Source: Psilocybe azurescens
Taxonomy: Eukaryota > Basidiomycota > Agaricomycetes > Agaricales > Agrocybaceae
Direction of reading: 5' to 3'
Assembly (NCBI GenBank): GCA_023853785.1
Contig: JAJIRX010000795.1
Span: 1 to 28,455, forward strand
Length of the DNA stretch: 28,455 nucleotides
Shown here piece after piece: positions 10,646 to 20,444 of this stretch. The notes beneath the pieces are model-generated. The model was not told the DNA's origin and did no database searches. It saw nothing but the letters and a program-made list of their open reading frames with translations. Both the position numbers and the translations under genes were made by a program. Each line of letters opens with the position of its first letter. Positions within the stretch are counted from its first letter, which is position 1.

Positions 10646-11316
10646 ATGTCTTTCATCGATACTCCCGCCACTTCCTCCTCTGCTACTCCTGCCAACTCAC
10701 ACCCACGAGGCAAACGACCTGCCGTACCTTGCTATGCTCAAACACTGTCAACCTTCGAAGCCCTAGACCTCTTCGCCGATGATGAGATGGCTCAGAAAAT
10801 CTGCTCATACTTTGAAGACACAGACACAATCCTTGCCATCGACAATCTAGCAAAAGTCGCCAGAGCCCACCAACAAGAAGAATGAGAAATCCGTCTTTCT
10901 AGGCTCCTGTCTCGTGCTCAACAAACTATGGCAATGGTCTTGCTAGATCAACTTCAATCATGGGGATTAGAAAGGGAAATCCACGATGTGTTGAGAAAAC
11001 ATCATTGCAAATCACCCACAGTATGAAAACCGTCCGTATTTTCTCTCACTAGTACCCCTCTACAAAGCGCTGTTCCTTCTTGTCCTCTTCCTGCCTGCCC
11101 TCCTGCCTATCATCGATCAGTACAATTTTCGCCAGTCATTGACGATTCACCGCAGATTTTGCCTCCCACCTCCACTCCCTCGAGATCTCCCGTCCCTACA
11201 CCTCTACCTTGACAATCTCCAAAAACCACGACTCGTCCATGAAGCTCGTCCAACACTGAGTCTACTACAACGAATCGCTCAACGAGCGCAACATCGGTCA
11301 TCTGCTACCAATGCGG
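10646..11316 (+). pseudogene. Second accessory ORF of the chromovirus, cut inside a zinc knuckle
   Basis: The frame starts with ATG at 10646 and stays recognisable to 11316 with four stops (the first, TGA, at 10883-10885). It has a Ser/Thr/Pro-rich start, a helical middle (TLSTFEALDLFADDEMAQKI, ILAIDNLAKVARAHQ), a Pro/Ser/Thr-rich region, and at its end CYQC, the first half of a CCHC-type zinc knuckle. The knuckle is broken off where the LTR of the large element begins. This makes it a likely nucleic-acid-binding accessory protein encoded downstream of pol. The rest should lie beyond the right end of the window. Confidence 0.5.
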
Positions 11317-12590
11317 TGAAAGGGTGTAAACCATTCTGAGCTTACAATTCATAGTGAGACACAGAGGCCCTTATTTTTGCGATTGTTATCTGTAATAAAC
11401 TAGTACATTATACTAGTGAAGGGTAGGAGATATCGCCAGACTATTAGGCTTTGAGGCTTTACTTCCTAGTGGGCCAACAAGAGTAATAGACCTTACAAAC
11501 TAACTAAGGTGTAGTGTGGCCTATTAATCAGTGCTACGAATCAAAGACTACCTTTAGTTTCCTACACAGCTATCAAAGCAACCCCTAACCGAAGCGTCCG
11601 GGCGATCGCCCGCTCCATTGATCATACTATTAGTCCCATGCAAAGAAGAAACCCTTAAGAAATGACCTTGGCTCTTACAAGGGGTAACACCCACCAGTGT
11701 CTTACCGAGCGATCGCCAAGTGATGAAAACCTTATTAATTAGCAAAAGCGATCACTGTGTCCAGGCCTCACAAAGGCTGTTCACTAAATTAGGCGATCAA
11801 CCGCTCGGGGATCAGGCATCACTGCGCCACACGGGTGATCGCCCCACGGACCGAATGTATTGGCAATTGAAATCTTGTGTACAACTCAGCATATGGCGGT
11901 CTAATAGATCCGACTATAACAACTTGTAATTTGCAATGCAGCCAACGTGAGTGAGCGATCGCCCAGCCGGCGATCGCCACACGATACTAGAGGTAACTTG
12001 CCTCATGATAAGGGCACCTGCTGTTCCAGGGGTCCTAAACCAATAGCAACTGTGCTGGGGAACCTTGGGAGGGTTTCCTAGGAAATATACCCCTAAGTAA
12101 TCTAGTCCCGACATGCCTTAGCCGCGAGCCATCTGATAAAATAAGTCGGGTGATCGCTACCCAAGAAGGCACTGCCACATGGACAACCATGTTATCTTCA
12201 AATAAGCGCCGTAGCCCAGGCAAACTAGTACTTTCCACTATTATAATTGGTGCAGCAAAGGCTAGGCAGCACGCGGTCCATTTCCTTCCTTTTCTCTTAG
12301 TCTCTTTCAATTATCACAAGCCAAAGTATCTATTTAGTCTATAAAAACAGTCCTGTATCTTAGAATAGGAACCAAGTAATTTACACCCCAGATTTGATAT
12401 CAGAATTTACTCTGAATAAGAATTCTAGTGTTAACACTTGAGGACTAGTGATTTGTGTGATAAGAGATCGAACACTGCAGTTCACCTTAAGCAATTAGGG
12501 CGTTACCTGGTTTCGTGAGCGATCGCCATTGTGATATTCAACGTCAGGTCTATTAGACTTGATAAGCAGGCTTTTATAAGTCATCCGTGG

Positions 12591-12823
12591 ACTGCCCTGG
12601 GGATTGTTAAGTACGGATTGGAACCCTATACGACTAGCGATTGCTCATAGTAACTAGGGACGACTGTCAGAGAACTCCGACTGTTCAGGACGTTGCCTAT
12701 AGTAAGACTGCCCTGGGGATTATTAAGTACAGGTGGGAACCCTATAAAGGCTAGTGATCGCTCATAGTAACTAGGGACGACTGTCAGAGAAATCCGACTG
12801 TTTCAGGACGTTGCCTATAGTAA
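12591..12823 (+). repeat. 116-bp tandem duplication inside the 5' LTR
   Basis: Unit 1 (12591-12706) and unit 2 (12707-12823) both start ACTGCCCTGGGGATT and end TTGCCTATAGTAA. Each contains GACGACTGTCAGAGAA and a GCGATTGC or GTGATCGC motif followed by TCATAGTAACTAGG. The same pair occurs in the 3' LTR at 27801-27916 and 27917-28033, so the duplication predates the insertion. It lies upstream of the candidate TATA boxes, where an enhancer-like role is possible. Confidence 0.88.
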
Positions 12824-12930
12824 ACTAAGGACTGTGGACTAGTGTGCCCAGTTGCTTATAGGAACCAAGGATCTACTCACGTGTTAATACGGGTGATCGC
12901 TTATAGTGTTTGACAAAGTTTGAGTTTGGG

Positions 12931-13019
12931 TTTTATAAAGAGAAACTGTTAAGTGTCCCGTGTACACTCGCCCCCCAAAAGCGATCCCCCTGATATTGGT
13001 GATCGCCCTCATATAAGAG
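12931..13019 (+). promoter_or_regulatory. Candidate LTR core promoter
   Basis: Two TATA-like boxes lie in the last 320 bp of the LTR: TTTTATAAAG at 12931-12940 and CATATAAGAG at 13010-13019. The second is followed by a pyrimidine-rich stretch (ACCACCCTTACTATTC) where transcription could start. Which is used, and so where R begins, cannot be told from sequence. Confidence 0.4.
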
Positions 13020-13245
13020 AGACCACCCTTACTATTCAAGTGCCTTGTGTGTACTAGCCTGTAAAAACGTTCTCTAGCTACTAGTGATCACCCCAGCGCG
13101 ATCGTCTAAGTCTGTACTCTGCTAAACTAGTTATTGTAATAAGCCTTACGAGCTTACCCTCCCAGATTGAACTGATCAATATAAATATTTGATTGGGTGT
13201 TGTGTATTGGGCAATTACAAAGCCACCCGCACTAAACATCTCATC

Positions 13246-13262
13246 TGGAGCCCACCGCGAGG
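13246..13262 (+). other. Primer binding site, probably for tRNA-Lys
   Basis: Two bases after the LTR end the sequence is TGGAGCCCACCGCGAGG. The leading TGG pairs with the tRNA CCA tail. The next bases would pair with a 3' end of the type ...CGCGGTGGGCTCCA, which resembles fungal tRNA-Lys (the TGGAGCCC start is shared by several). Position and TGG start are seen; the tRNA identity is inferred from memory of tRNA ends. Confidence 0.65.
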
Positions 13263-13360
13263 GAGGGTTAATACTAGATAAAGCAAAACCAGCTTGACAT
13301 TGAGAAAAATTTCGATAAGCATTTGGCACCAAATACACCGCTATCTTGCCTTCAGATTAA

Positions 13361-14880
13361 AAGTCTGAAAACATTGCACCAACCAAACCACCTGACGCAC
13401 CGCGTAAAGCGACTAAACCTAAAAACACTGCTCTTAGTAGCAAACCAATTCCAAAACCCGATTTTGGGATAGTAGACACAGCAGGAACTAGAATATCTAG
13501 GACTACCCGTAATTCTATTGCAGCCGGCATAACAGAAACCCCTATTGAGAGTAATAGGAGGGGACGTTCGCTTGAGAACTTCAATAGAATATCGACGATT
13601 CCTAATAGACCAGGACCCGCCTCCGTCATTTATCCTTTAGAAACAATAACTGGTAGCCCCGCTCCAGTCATCTCTGAGCACACAGAAACTAGTGGTGAAA
13701 CTTTGTCGAGACTACAACCTCGACTAGTACTAGATCCAGCCCCTTCAGACATTCCAGAATCCGAAATCAGTGTTGAAATGGCACCAATAGGGTTTCCTTA
13801 CCCACTTCTAAAGATGCACCGAAATTCGATGAGAGAAACCGGCAGAATTGCTGAGATTCCTTTCATCTATGGAGGATCTCTTTAAACAACATAAAATAGA
13901 AGAAGATCAAGCTAAGAAAGAGAAAGTTGGCAAATATGCGTCTGCTGAAACAGAACAAGAATGGATAGCATTTGATACCTATGCAGAAGGCACTTGGGAG
14001 CAATACCGAGATGAAATTATTAGTAGTTATCCGGAGGCATCAGCATTAAAAGGGGATCGCTGTCTAGGTTGGCAAAAATATGTCAACCTTACCGTGGTCG
14101 TTACCTGATCGAAGCTGATCAGCTAGAGGAATTACTATCTTTCAAAAGAGCGTTTGGTGCAGCAGCAGCGAAAATAACCCAAGACCCTCCCCTAGTATCC
14201 AATAGGGAATTGGTTGAACGTTTTATGAGCTGTCTGTCACCTGCGTTCAGAGGCCGACTAATAGATAGGTTAGACCTAAGAGCGGATTCATTGGACGACG
14301 GGCAAACGCCCAACGTAAGGTTAGAAGATCACTTCAAATACGCAGAAGTCATCAGTCATGCAGTGACAATAGCTGAAAGAACTTCCCAAAGTTCTACTAG
14401 GGCGAACTGATGATGAGCCCGTCAAGCGATCGCTCGACCATGACGCTATGATTCCTGAGGATGTAATACCTAAGAATGAAGAGGCCACAGCAAACCTCCT
14501 TGACTCTATGAAGCTACTACTAAAGCAATCTAAAGACCAAGCGGCATTTAATGAAAACGTGAATAGGAAGTTCAATGAGGTACACACAGCCTTATTGAAC
14601 GCGAAGCCAGGCGAACGCCAGTAACCAGCGATCGCCAACTCCTGGAAACAGCAGTAACTACCAAACTCGCCCAGGGGCAACAGGTCAGCAAACCTATGTG
14701 GGACCTAATACCTGCTACTACTGTAGGGAACCAGGTCACCGATGGGGAGAATGTCCTGCCGCTGAAAAACACATTAGCTTTGGTTGGATCATTAGGAAAA
14801 TGGGAAAATCCGTCTGCCAGGAGGTCTCATGGTCAGACAGGATAATGAGAAAACCATGAAAGAAGTTATTGAGAATATGA
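13361..14880 (+). CDS. gag: Gag polyprotein of the giant element (frameshifted)
   Basis: Structural protein of the virus-like particle. A Pro/Ser/Thr-rich leader is open from 13361, but its first ATG is only at 13777. A one-base shift near 13845 leads into the capsid-like part (LLRFLSSMEDLFKQHKI, AFDTYAEGTWEQYRDEII, SYPEAS), followed by RELVERFMSCLSPAFRGRL and YAEVISHAVTIAE. The nucleocapsid knuckle CYYCREPGHRWGEC is at 14713-14754, followed by AAEKHISFGWII. The order matches the Gag of large Agaricomycete Ty3 elements. At least five one-base shifts break it (near 13845, 14090, 14405, 14620 and 14815). Whether they are real or read errors is open. Confidence 0.75.
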
Positions 14881-16403
14881 ATAAGGGAAGCCTGGAGTTG
14901 TATCTGTGGCTAAAGCTCTAGTCCAGAATCTATATTTTCCTGATCCCGATGAGACTTATGATGGTTTAGTCCAGTCAGAAGACTCAGAGGAAGCAGAGAT
15001 CGCCCGTGTCTTTGGTGATCTTAAAAGAAATATGGCAACAAGGTGGACCAATTCTTATCATACGAGGATAACTCAACCATGGGGAACAAGGATCAAATTT
15101 TCATTAAGTTCGATGAAGGGTGCGGACGTGGATCGTCGACGGCCTATTATGACTACCAGATCTGCGAAAGCTACGGAGAACCAATTGAAAAATAAAAGAA
15201 AAGAAGTACAATTTAAAGAACCAGTAGAAGAAAGTGAGTCAAGTGAAGAGGAGACAGAGATACAGTTACCAGCGAAAAGGGGTTTCCCCACCTAAAAATA
15301 AAAAGAAAGCGAATATACCCACGGAGTTACCTGAAAAGGAGATGCCTGTATCGGAATCAGAAAGTACTAATAAGGATAGCACGCCTGAGCTTCCCTATAT
15401 AGACGTTCCCCCTTTAACAACGGTAGTCCGACCAAATGGTACCAGTGTACCTACTCAGTCATTTGAAAAAGAAAAGAGAAACCTGGTCCAGCCTATAAAA
15501 CTCAAGCGCCTATTGAGTCAGAAGCAGACTATGAAAGGGTTTTCAAAGAAATGTTAGACCTAACAATGCCGGTCACACTGAGGGGCCTGATAGGGGATCG
15601 CCCAACTTAAGAGATTTCCTTAAGAAAAGCTTAACCAAAGTTAGGACACCCGTGTTATTAGAAGAAATTGAGGACGAGGAATCGCCCACCCAAAAACAGT
15701 TGCCCAAAGCGATTCCTTTGGGTCCCAAAGAAATAGAAACGGGTTTAACTGTGGACGAACTCCCTGTAGCAGCGTTCTTAATGGCCAGTGACATAAGAGC
15801 TGATGACCGGATGGAGCCTACTTGGAAAGTGGCGTCGGATCCTTATCTTCAATTTGCTTTGAGTAATGACGGTGCTATTCCCAAAGAACCCTATGTGGCC
15901 CGGGAGTCAGGTAATCTTAGGGTTATCTTCCCTAAAATCAATGGAGTCTTCCAAGAAGAAGCCATTTTAGATTCAGGCTCACAAATTGTGTCTATGGCTG
16001 AAGCCACGGCAGTTGAGATGGGGCTAACATGGAATCCTGCTATTACGATAAACATGCAAAGTGCTAATAAAACTGTGGACCGAACGCTAGGTCTTGCAGA
16101 AAATGTAGCATTCCGTTTCGGAGGGTGACTATATATCTACAAGTACATATCATCAAAGCTCCTGCTTATAAAGTTCTATTGGGACAGCCGTTTAATCAGC
16201 TAACTACTAGTGTAGTTACTACTGAATCAGATGGCTCTACAACGGTACTAGTCACAGACCCCAACACCCAGCAAAAGGCACTATTGCCTACCTATGCTAG
16301 AGGTCTGGGTCCTGGAGACCTTTTGAAAGTCAAGCAAGCCCAGTCTTTTAGACAGCCTCGAGGACTTGGTTCCAGAACAAGGAGAGGTAGCGGTGGTGTT
16401 TGA
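14880..16403 (+). CDS. Acidic linker and aspartic protease of the giant element
   Basis: After Gag the frame reads VAKALVQNLYFPDPDE, then a charged linker rich in Ser, Glu and Lys (14906-15650) and ESPTQKQLPKAIPLGPKEIE. The retropepsin shows EEAILDSGSQIVSM with DSG at 15970-15978, and later YLQVHIIKAPAYKVLLGQPF (about 16136-16195) before a DPN segment. The catalytic Asp is present. Frame changes near 15270, 15490, 15600 and 16125 split it into four open pieces. It would process the polyprotein. The linker is long, as is usual in this group. Confidence 0.78.
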
Positions 16404-16639
16404 ACTGGACGAAGAGACTCAGAGTATCTCAGTAGAGGGGTATTCCCTAGCATCCGACGGAGGTTTCACCTCAGAAGGGTTAGGAATGCTTTTCTATCCC
16501 AAGCCATAAGAGAAGAAAAAGTAGAACTTAGTGATAAAAGAAAAGTAGAAACGTACCTGCATCAGTTATCTAATTGTGATAGAGGAGCGATCACCACTTA
16601 GGGCGATCGCCTCCTGAAATAAGCGATCCTGCGACCAGG

Positions 16640-18360
16640 AAAGACCAAGCTGGACCAGCGGCGACCGTCTTACTGGGTAAGAAATATAAGCCTGTAGCCT
16701 TAAAAATAAAGCCCGTATATACAGAGTTACCGGAGCAGTACAGGATAGTGAGGAATATTGTGGGCGATCCCTTAAAAGATATGCCTCCTCTAAACCCACA
16801 CCCTCCTGACTTCGAACCGACTGGGCGATACACGGCAGAAAGGCAAGCGGCGTTCGACAAGGTTCATAAAGGAGAATTCTTATGGCCTGAAGAGCGAAAA
16901 CTAGTACATCATATTATGATGCAACAAAATGAGGCGTTCGCCTGGAATGATGATGAAAGGGGTCAGTTTCGAAGACTTCTTCCCGCCTGTCAGAATTCCT
17001 ACGGTAGAACACAAGCCTTGGGTTTATAAGAATATCCCAATACCACCGGGACTCTATAATGAAGTCTGTAGGATTATTAAATCTAAACAGGTATCAGGAG
17101 TCTATGAACCATCAAATTCATCCTTTAGATCGAAGTGGTTTACGGTTGTAAAGAAGGATGGGAAAAGTCTTAGGATAGTCCATAGTCTGGAGCCTCTTAA
17201 TGCAGTAACCATAGCACATTCGGGGTTCCTCCAGCGACAGAGGATTTAGCAGGACATTTTGCAGGGAGAGCATGTGGGGAATGTTTGACTTGTATGTAGG
17301 ATATGATGAGCGAGCCTTAGAAGAGAGCTCCCGAGACATGACTACCTTCCAGACACCCTTTGGAGCTATGCGCCTAACTACATTGCCTATGGGATGGACC
17401 AACTCTGTACCCATCTTTCATGATGATGTAACTTATATCCTTAGAGAAGAGATGCCTGAGTATACCATTCCTTACATTGACGATGTAGGTGTGCGAGGAC
17501 CGGTCTCTCGATATCAGGATAAGGATGGAACTTATGAGACGATCGCGAAAATCTAGGTATTCGCCGTTTCGTGTGGGAGCATCTGCAAAATGTAAATCGA
17601 ATAATTCAGCGAATTAAGTACGCAGGAGCGACCTTCTCGGGTACTAAGTCGTTGTTATGTGCTGAAGAAATAGTAGTAGTGGGACACTTGTGTGGTTTCG
17701 ATGGGCGAAAGCCCACGGAAGAACGGGTTAAAGTGATCATGGACTGGGAGACTGTAAAAATGTGTCAGAGGTTCGCGCCTTCTTAGGAACTGCTGGGGTA
17801 CTAAGATCGTATATCCCTGGTTTTGCAGAGAGGGCTCACCATTACAAAAGTTAACCCATCTGAACACACCGTTCCAGTGGGGTCCAGAACAGATTGCTAG
17901 CATGCAGCGAGTTAAAGACGGAGTAATAAATGCGCAATGCTTAAGACCCTTGGACTACGAAAGGATCGCATTGTATTAGCAGTTGATACTTCCTACATAG
18001 CTGTAGGCTACTATATCTACCAAGAGGATAATAAGAACCCTAAGAAACATTACTTTAAGTTTGGGTCTATCACACTACACGAGCATGAAGCCAGATACTC
18101 TCAACCTAAGAGGGAACTCTACGGTTTAAAAAGAGCCTTAGAAGCCAATCGCCACTGGCTGATAGGTGTCAGAAATCTTGTGGTAGAAACGGATGCAAAA
18201 TATATCGGGGTATGCTAATGAATCCTGATGTTATGCCTAATGCTACTATAAATAGATGGATAGAAGAGATAGGTCTCTTCCATTTCACTATCAGACATGT
18301 TGCTGGAAAACCTTCGGACCAGATGGTTTATCAGGCGACCTCGCCAGCCGCTTGATAATC
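16640..18360 (+). CDS. pol: Reverse transcriptase and RNase H of the giant element
   Basis: RT blocks in order are KNIPIPPGLYNEVCRIIK, SKWFTVVKKDGKSLRIVHSL, MFDLYVGYDERALEESSRD, FQTPFGAMRLTTLPMGWTNS and YIDD (17473-17484). The first metal ligand is Asp at 17287-17289, and both YIDD aspartates are intact. RNase H follows with VLAVDTSYIAVGYYIYQ, PKRELYGLKRAL and VETDAKYI, which hold its acidic residues, then HFTIRHVAGKPS. Unlike the neighbouring chromovirus, no catalytic residue is lost. Frame changes occur near 16975, 17230, 17550, 17760, 17960, 18205 and 18330. The connection to integrase is Pro/Glu-rich. Confidence 0.85.
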
Positions 18361-20257
18361 CGGAACCGCCTAGTGAGAATACGGAAGAAGAACCCTGGGG
18401 ACCACCTGTGATAGAATTAGACAACTCTAGCGATCCACCTCCTTTACCGGTAGAAGACTTCGTATCAGAAATTGATAAGAGGACCGGATTTGTACTGGAA
18501 GAGCTGGGAGATCGTAGGGGGATCTATCGATCACCAGCGTCCACCAAAAGCCAAAAGCCTCTGAAGGAAAGAGGTCTGCTAAAGATATTAGACATTAAGC
18601 AAGAGATAGAGCAGAACCAGAGTTTGACAGGATAGCTAGAGTTGCTGATAACTTCTTAATAGAGTTGGTGGAAGGCGGACGAAATGAGACTAATAGAACA
18701 AAAGCAGCTTGAGCTATACCTGCAATCTAAGGGGAGGAACTAGGTCCTGAACGAAGGGACTATGTTCAGCAATTAGTATCTACTCTAACATTACCTGATG
18801 AGACAGCAATTCTGGCAATGCCTTATCCAGAAGAGCAGCGATCGCCAAAGGAAAACAGCAGGATCGCCAATTAGAATGGGCGATCCAGTGGCACAAGGAT
18901 CACAGCTTCCAACCGAAGGGTTTGGATAAAAAGCAACATATGCAATTTCTACAATGGGTTAGGCGATTCATTATGTTTGAAGGGCGCTATATCTAAGGAA
19001 CTCGGGCGCTACCCATAGATTAGTGGTGTCTAAAGACAAACGACTGTATATGCTTACTGCAGCCCATGACCACGTCGGCCATAGAGGAGTCTATGCAACA
19101 ACTCAGCTACTGGTACAGCGATTCTGGTGGCCAGAAATGGAGAAGGATATTAATTGGTTTGTGAAAACTTGTCACTTATGTCAGGAACGACAAAAGACAC
19201 TGATAAGAATTAAACCGTTATCACACATACTCCTTCAATATTTCAGACCTTACATGCAGACTGTATGGTAATGAGCACTGCATCAAATAATTGTCATCAT
19301 ATAGTGCATGGAAGAGACGCTCTCATCTTGGATGGAGGGACGACCTTTACGCTCGGAAACGGGTAGGGCTATAGGACAATGGATTTGGGAAGATATCATC
19401 TGCAGATGGGCTTGTATAGCGGAATTTGTAACAGATAATGGACCACCGTTTGTAGCAGCTGCCAACTGGTTGACTGAGAAGTATGGCATCGTCAGCATTA
19501 AGATCTCTCCGTATAATTCACGAGCCAATGGTGCGGTGGAACGACCACACTGGGACGTTCGCCAGGTAATATATAAAATGCTAGGAGCCGCTAATGTACA
19601 CAAGTGGTTCTGGTTCTTCTCATATATTATGTGGGCAGATCGTGTGACTATACGAAGGAGGCTGGGGTGTTCGCCATATTTTATGGTCACTGGGGCGAAC
19701 CCTGTTCTCCCATTAGACGTCAAGGAAGCCATGGCTAGTCAAACCTCCTACTGGGGTAATGACCGATGAAGCCTTAATCGCTTTCCGCTCAAGCACTAGC
19801 GAAACACCAGTTACACGTAGCCTCGATGCGGACTCGTATAGATAAGCAAAATATGAAGCCCTATTGTGATATGAACGAGATAATCAGGCAGTAATTAAAG
19901 ACTATAATTTTGTGCCTGGAGATCTAGTACTAGTACGCAATTCAGGAGTTGAATCTTCCTTAAATAAGAAGTTAAAGCCAAGATACCTAGGACCTATGAT
20001 AGTGATAAGGCGGACTAGGGGAGGCTCGTATGTAGTGGCAGAAATGAACGGAGCGGTTATGCAGAGCAAGGTAGCAGCCTTTAGGGTAGTACCTTACTTT
20101 GCTAGGGAGAAGATAGCGATCCCGGCTCTGTTACGGACCTCATTGATATATCTAAGCAAGGTCTAAGAAAATAATAGACGGCCCTGATGACCAGTCCTTG
20201 CCTTTCAAAGACATGGCCTTTGAGCATGCTCCTTTACACTCAGATGAAGACGAGTAA
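18360..20257 (+). CDS. Integrase and C-terminal tail of the giant element
   Basis: An acidic linker (18400-19000) precedes the HHCC zinc domain ([27 protein letters not shown], 19060-19190). The DDE core shows [12 protein letters not shown] at about 19255, [16 protein letters not shown] at about 19430, and [16 protein letters not shown] at about 19520, so D, D and E are all present. Then come [18 protein letters not shown] and a small SH3-like end ([38 protein letters not shown]). There is no chromodomain. The tail is acidic and ends at TAA 20255-20257. Frames shift near 19300, 19740-19900 and 20165. It would insert the cDNA into the genome. Confidence 0.85.
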
Positions 20258-20444
20258 AAATCTTAAAACCGGTAATGACGATCGCCCGAACAAGCGATCG
20301 CCAGGACGGCGAAAACGTCTTCATTAAAACTCGTACTGGGTAATAAGAGGAAACACCAAACCAATAATAGACTAAGAAGTTTGCTATTGGAAGGTACTCT
20401 ACCAAAAAGGGAAAAACTAGAAGGGACTTCAGGAGGACAGACAA

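Larger units (their letters stand above)
6124..11316 (+). mobile_element. 5'-truncated, decayed Ty3/chromovirus retrotransposon
   Basis: The domain order is gag end with CCHC knuckle, DSG protease, reverse transcriptase, RNase H, HHCC integrase with a GPF module, then chromodomain. That order defines a Ty3-type chromovirus. The capsid half of gag and the 5' LTR are missing. On the right, two small ORFs follow pol, and the element is broken at 11316 by insertion of a second LTR element. Its 3' LTR is not in the window. Stops, frameshifts and lost catalytic residues show that it is inactive. Confidence 0.85.
11317..13243 (+). repeat. 5' LTR of the giant element
   Basis: It begins TGAAAGGGTGTAAACC and ends CTAAACATCTCA, so the ends are TGA...TCA. 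The copy at 26539 matches along its entire length. By eye there are about 7 substitutions and about 17 small indel events between them, most of the indels in short homopolymers. The LTR holds five perfect GCGATCGC palindromes (11602, 11709, 11955, 11970, 12519), several near-matches such as GTGATCGC, and a 116-bp internal tandem duplication. At 1,927 bp it is very long for a fungal LTR. Confidence 0.92.

Noticed and set aside
12035..12344. Frames of 64-91 codons inside the LTR on both strands
   Set aside because: They lack motifs, and indels between the two LTRs change the frames, so they do not look maintained.
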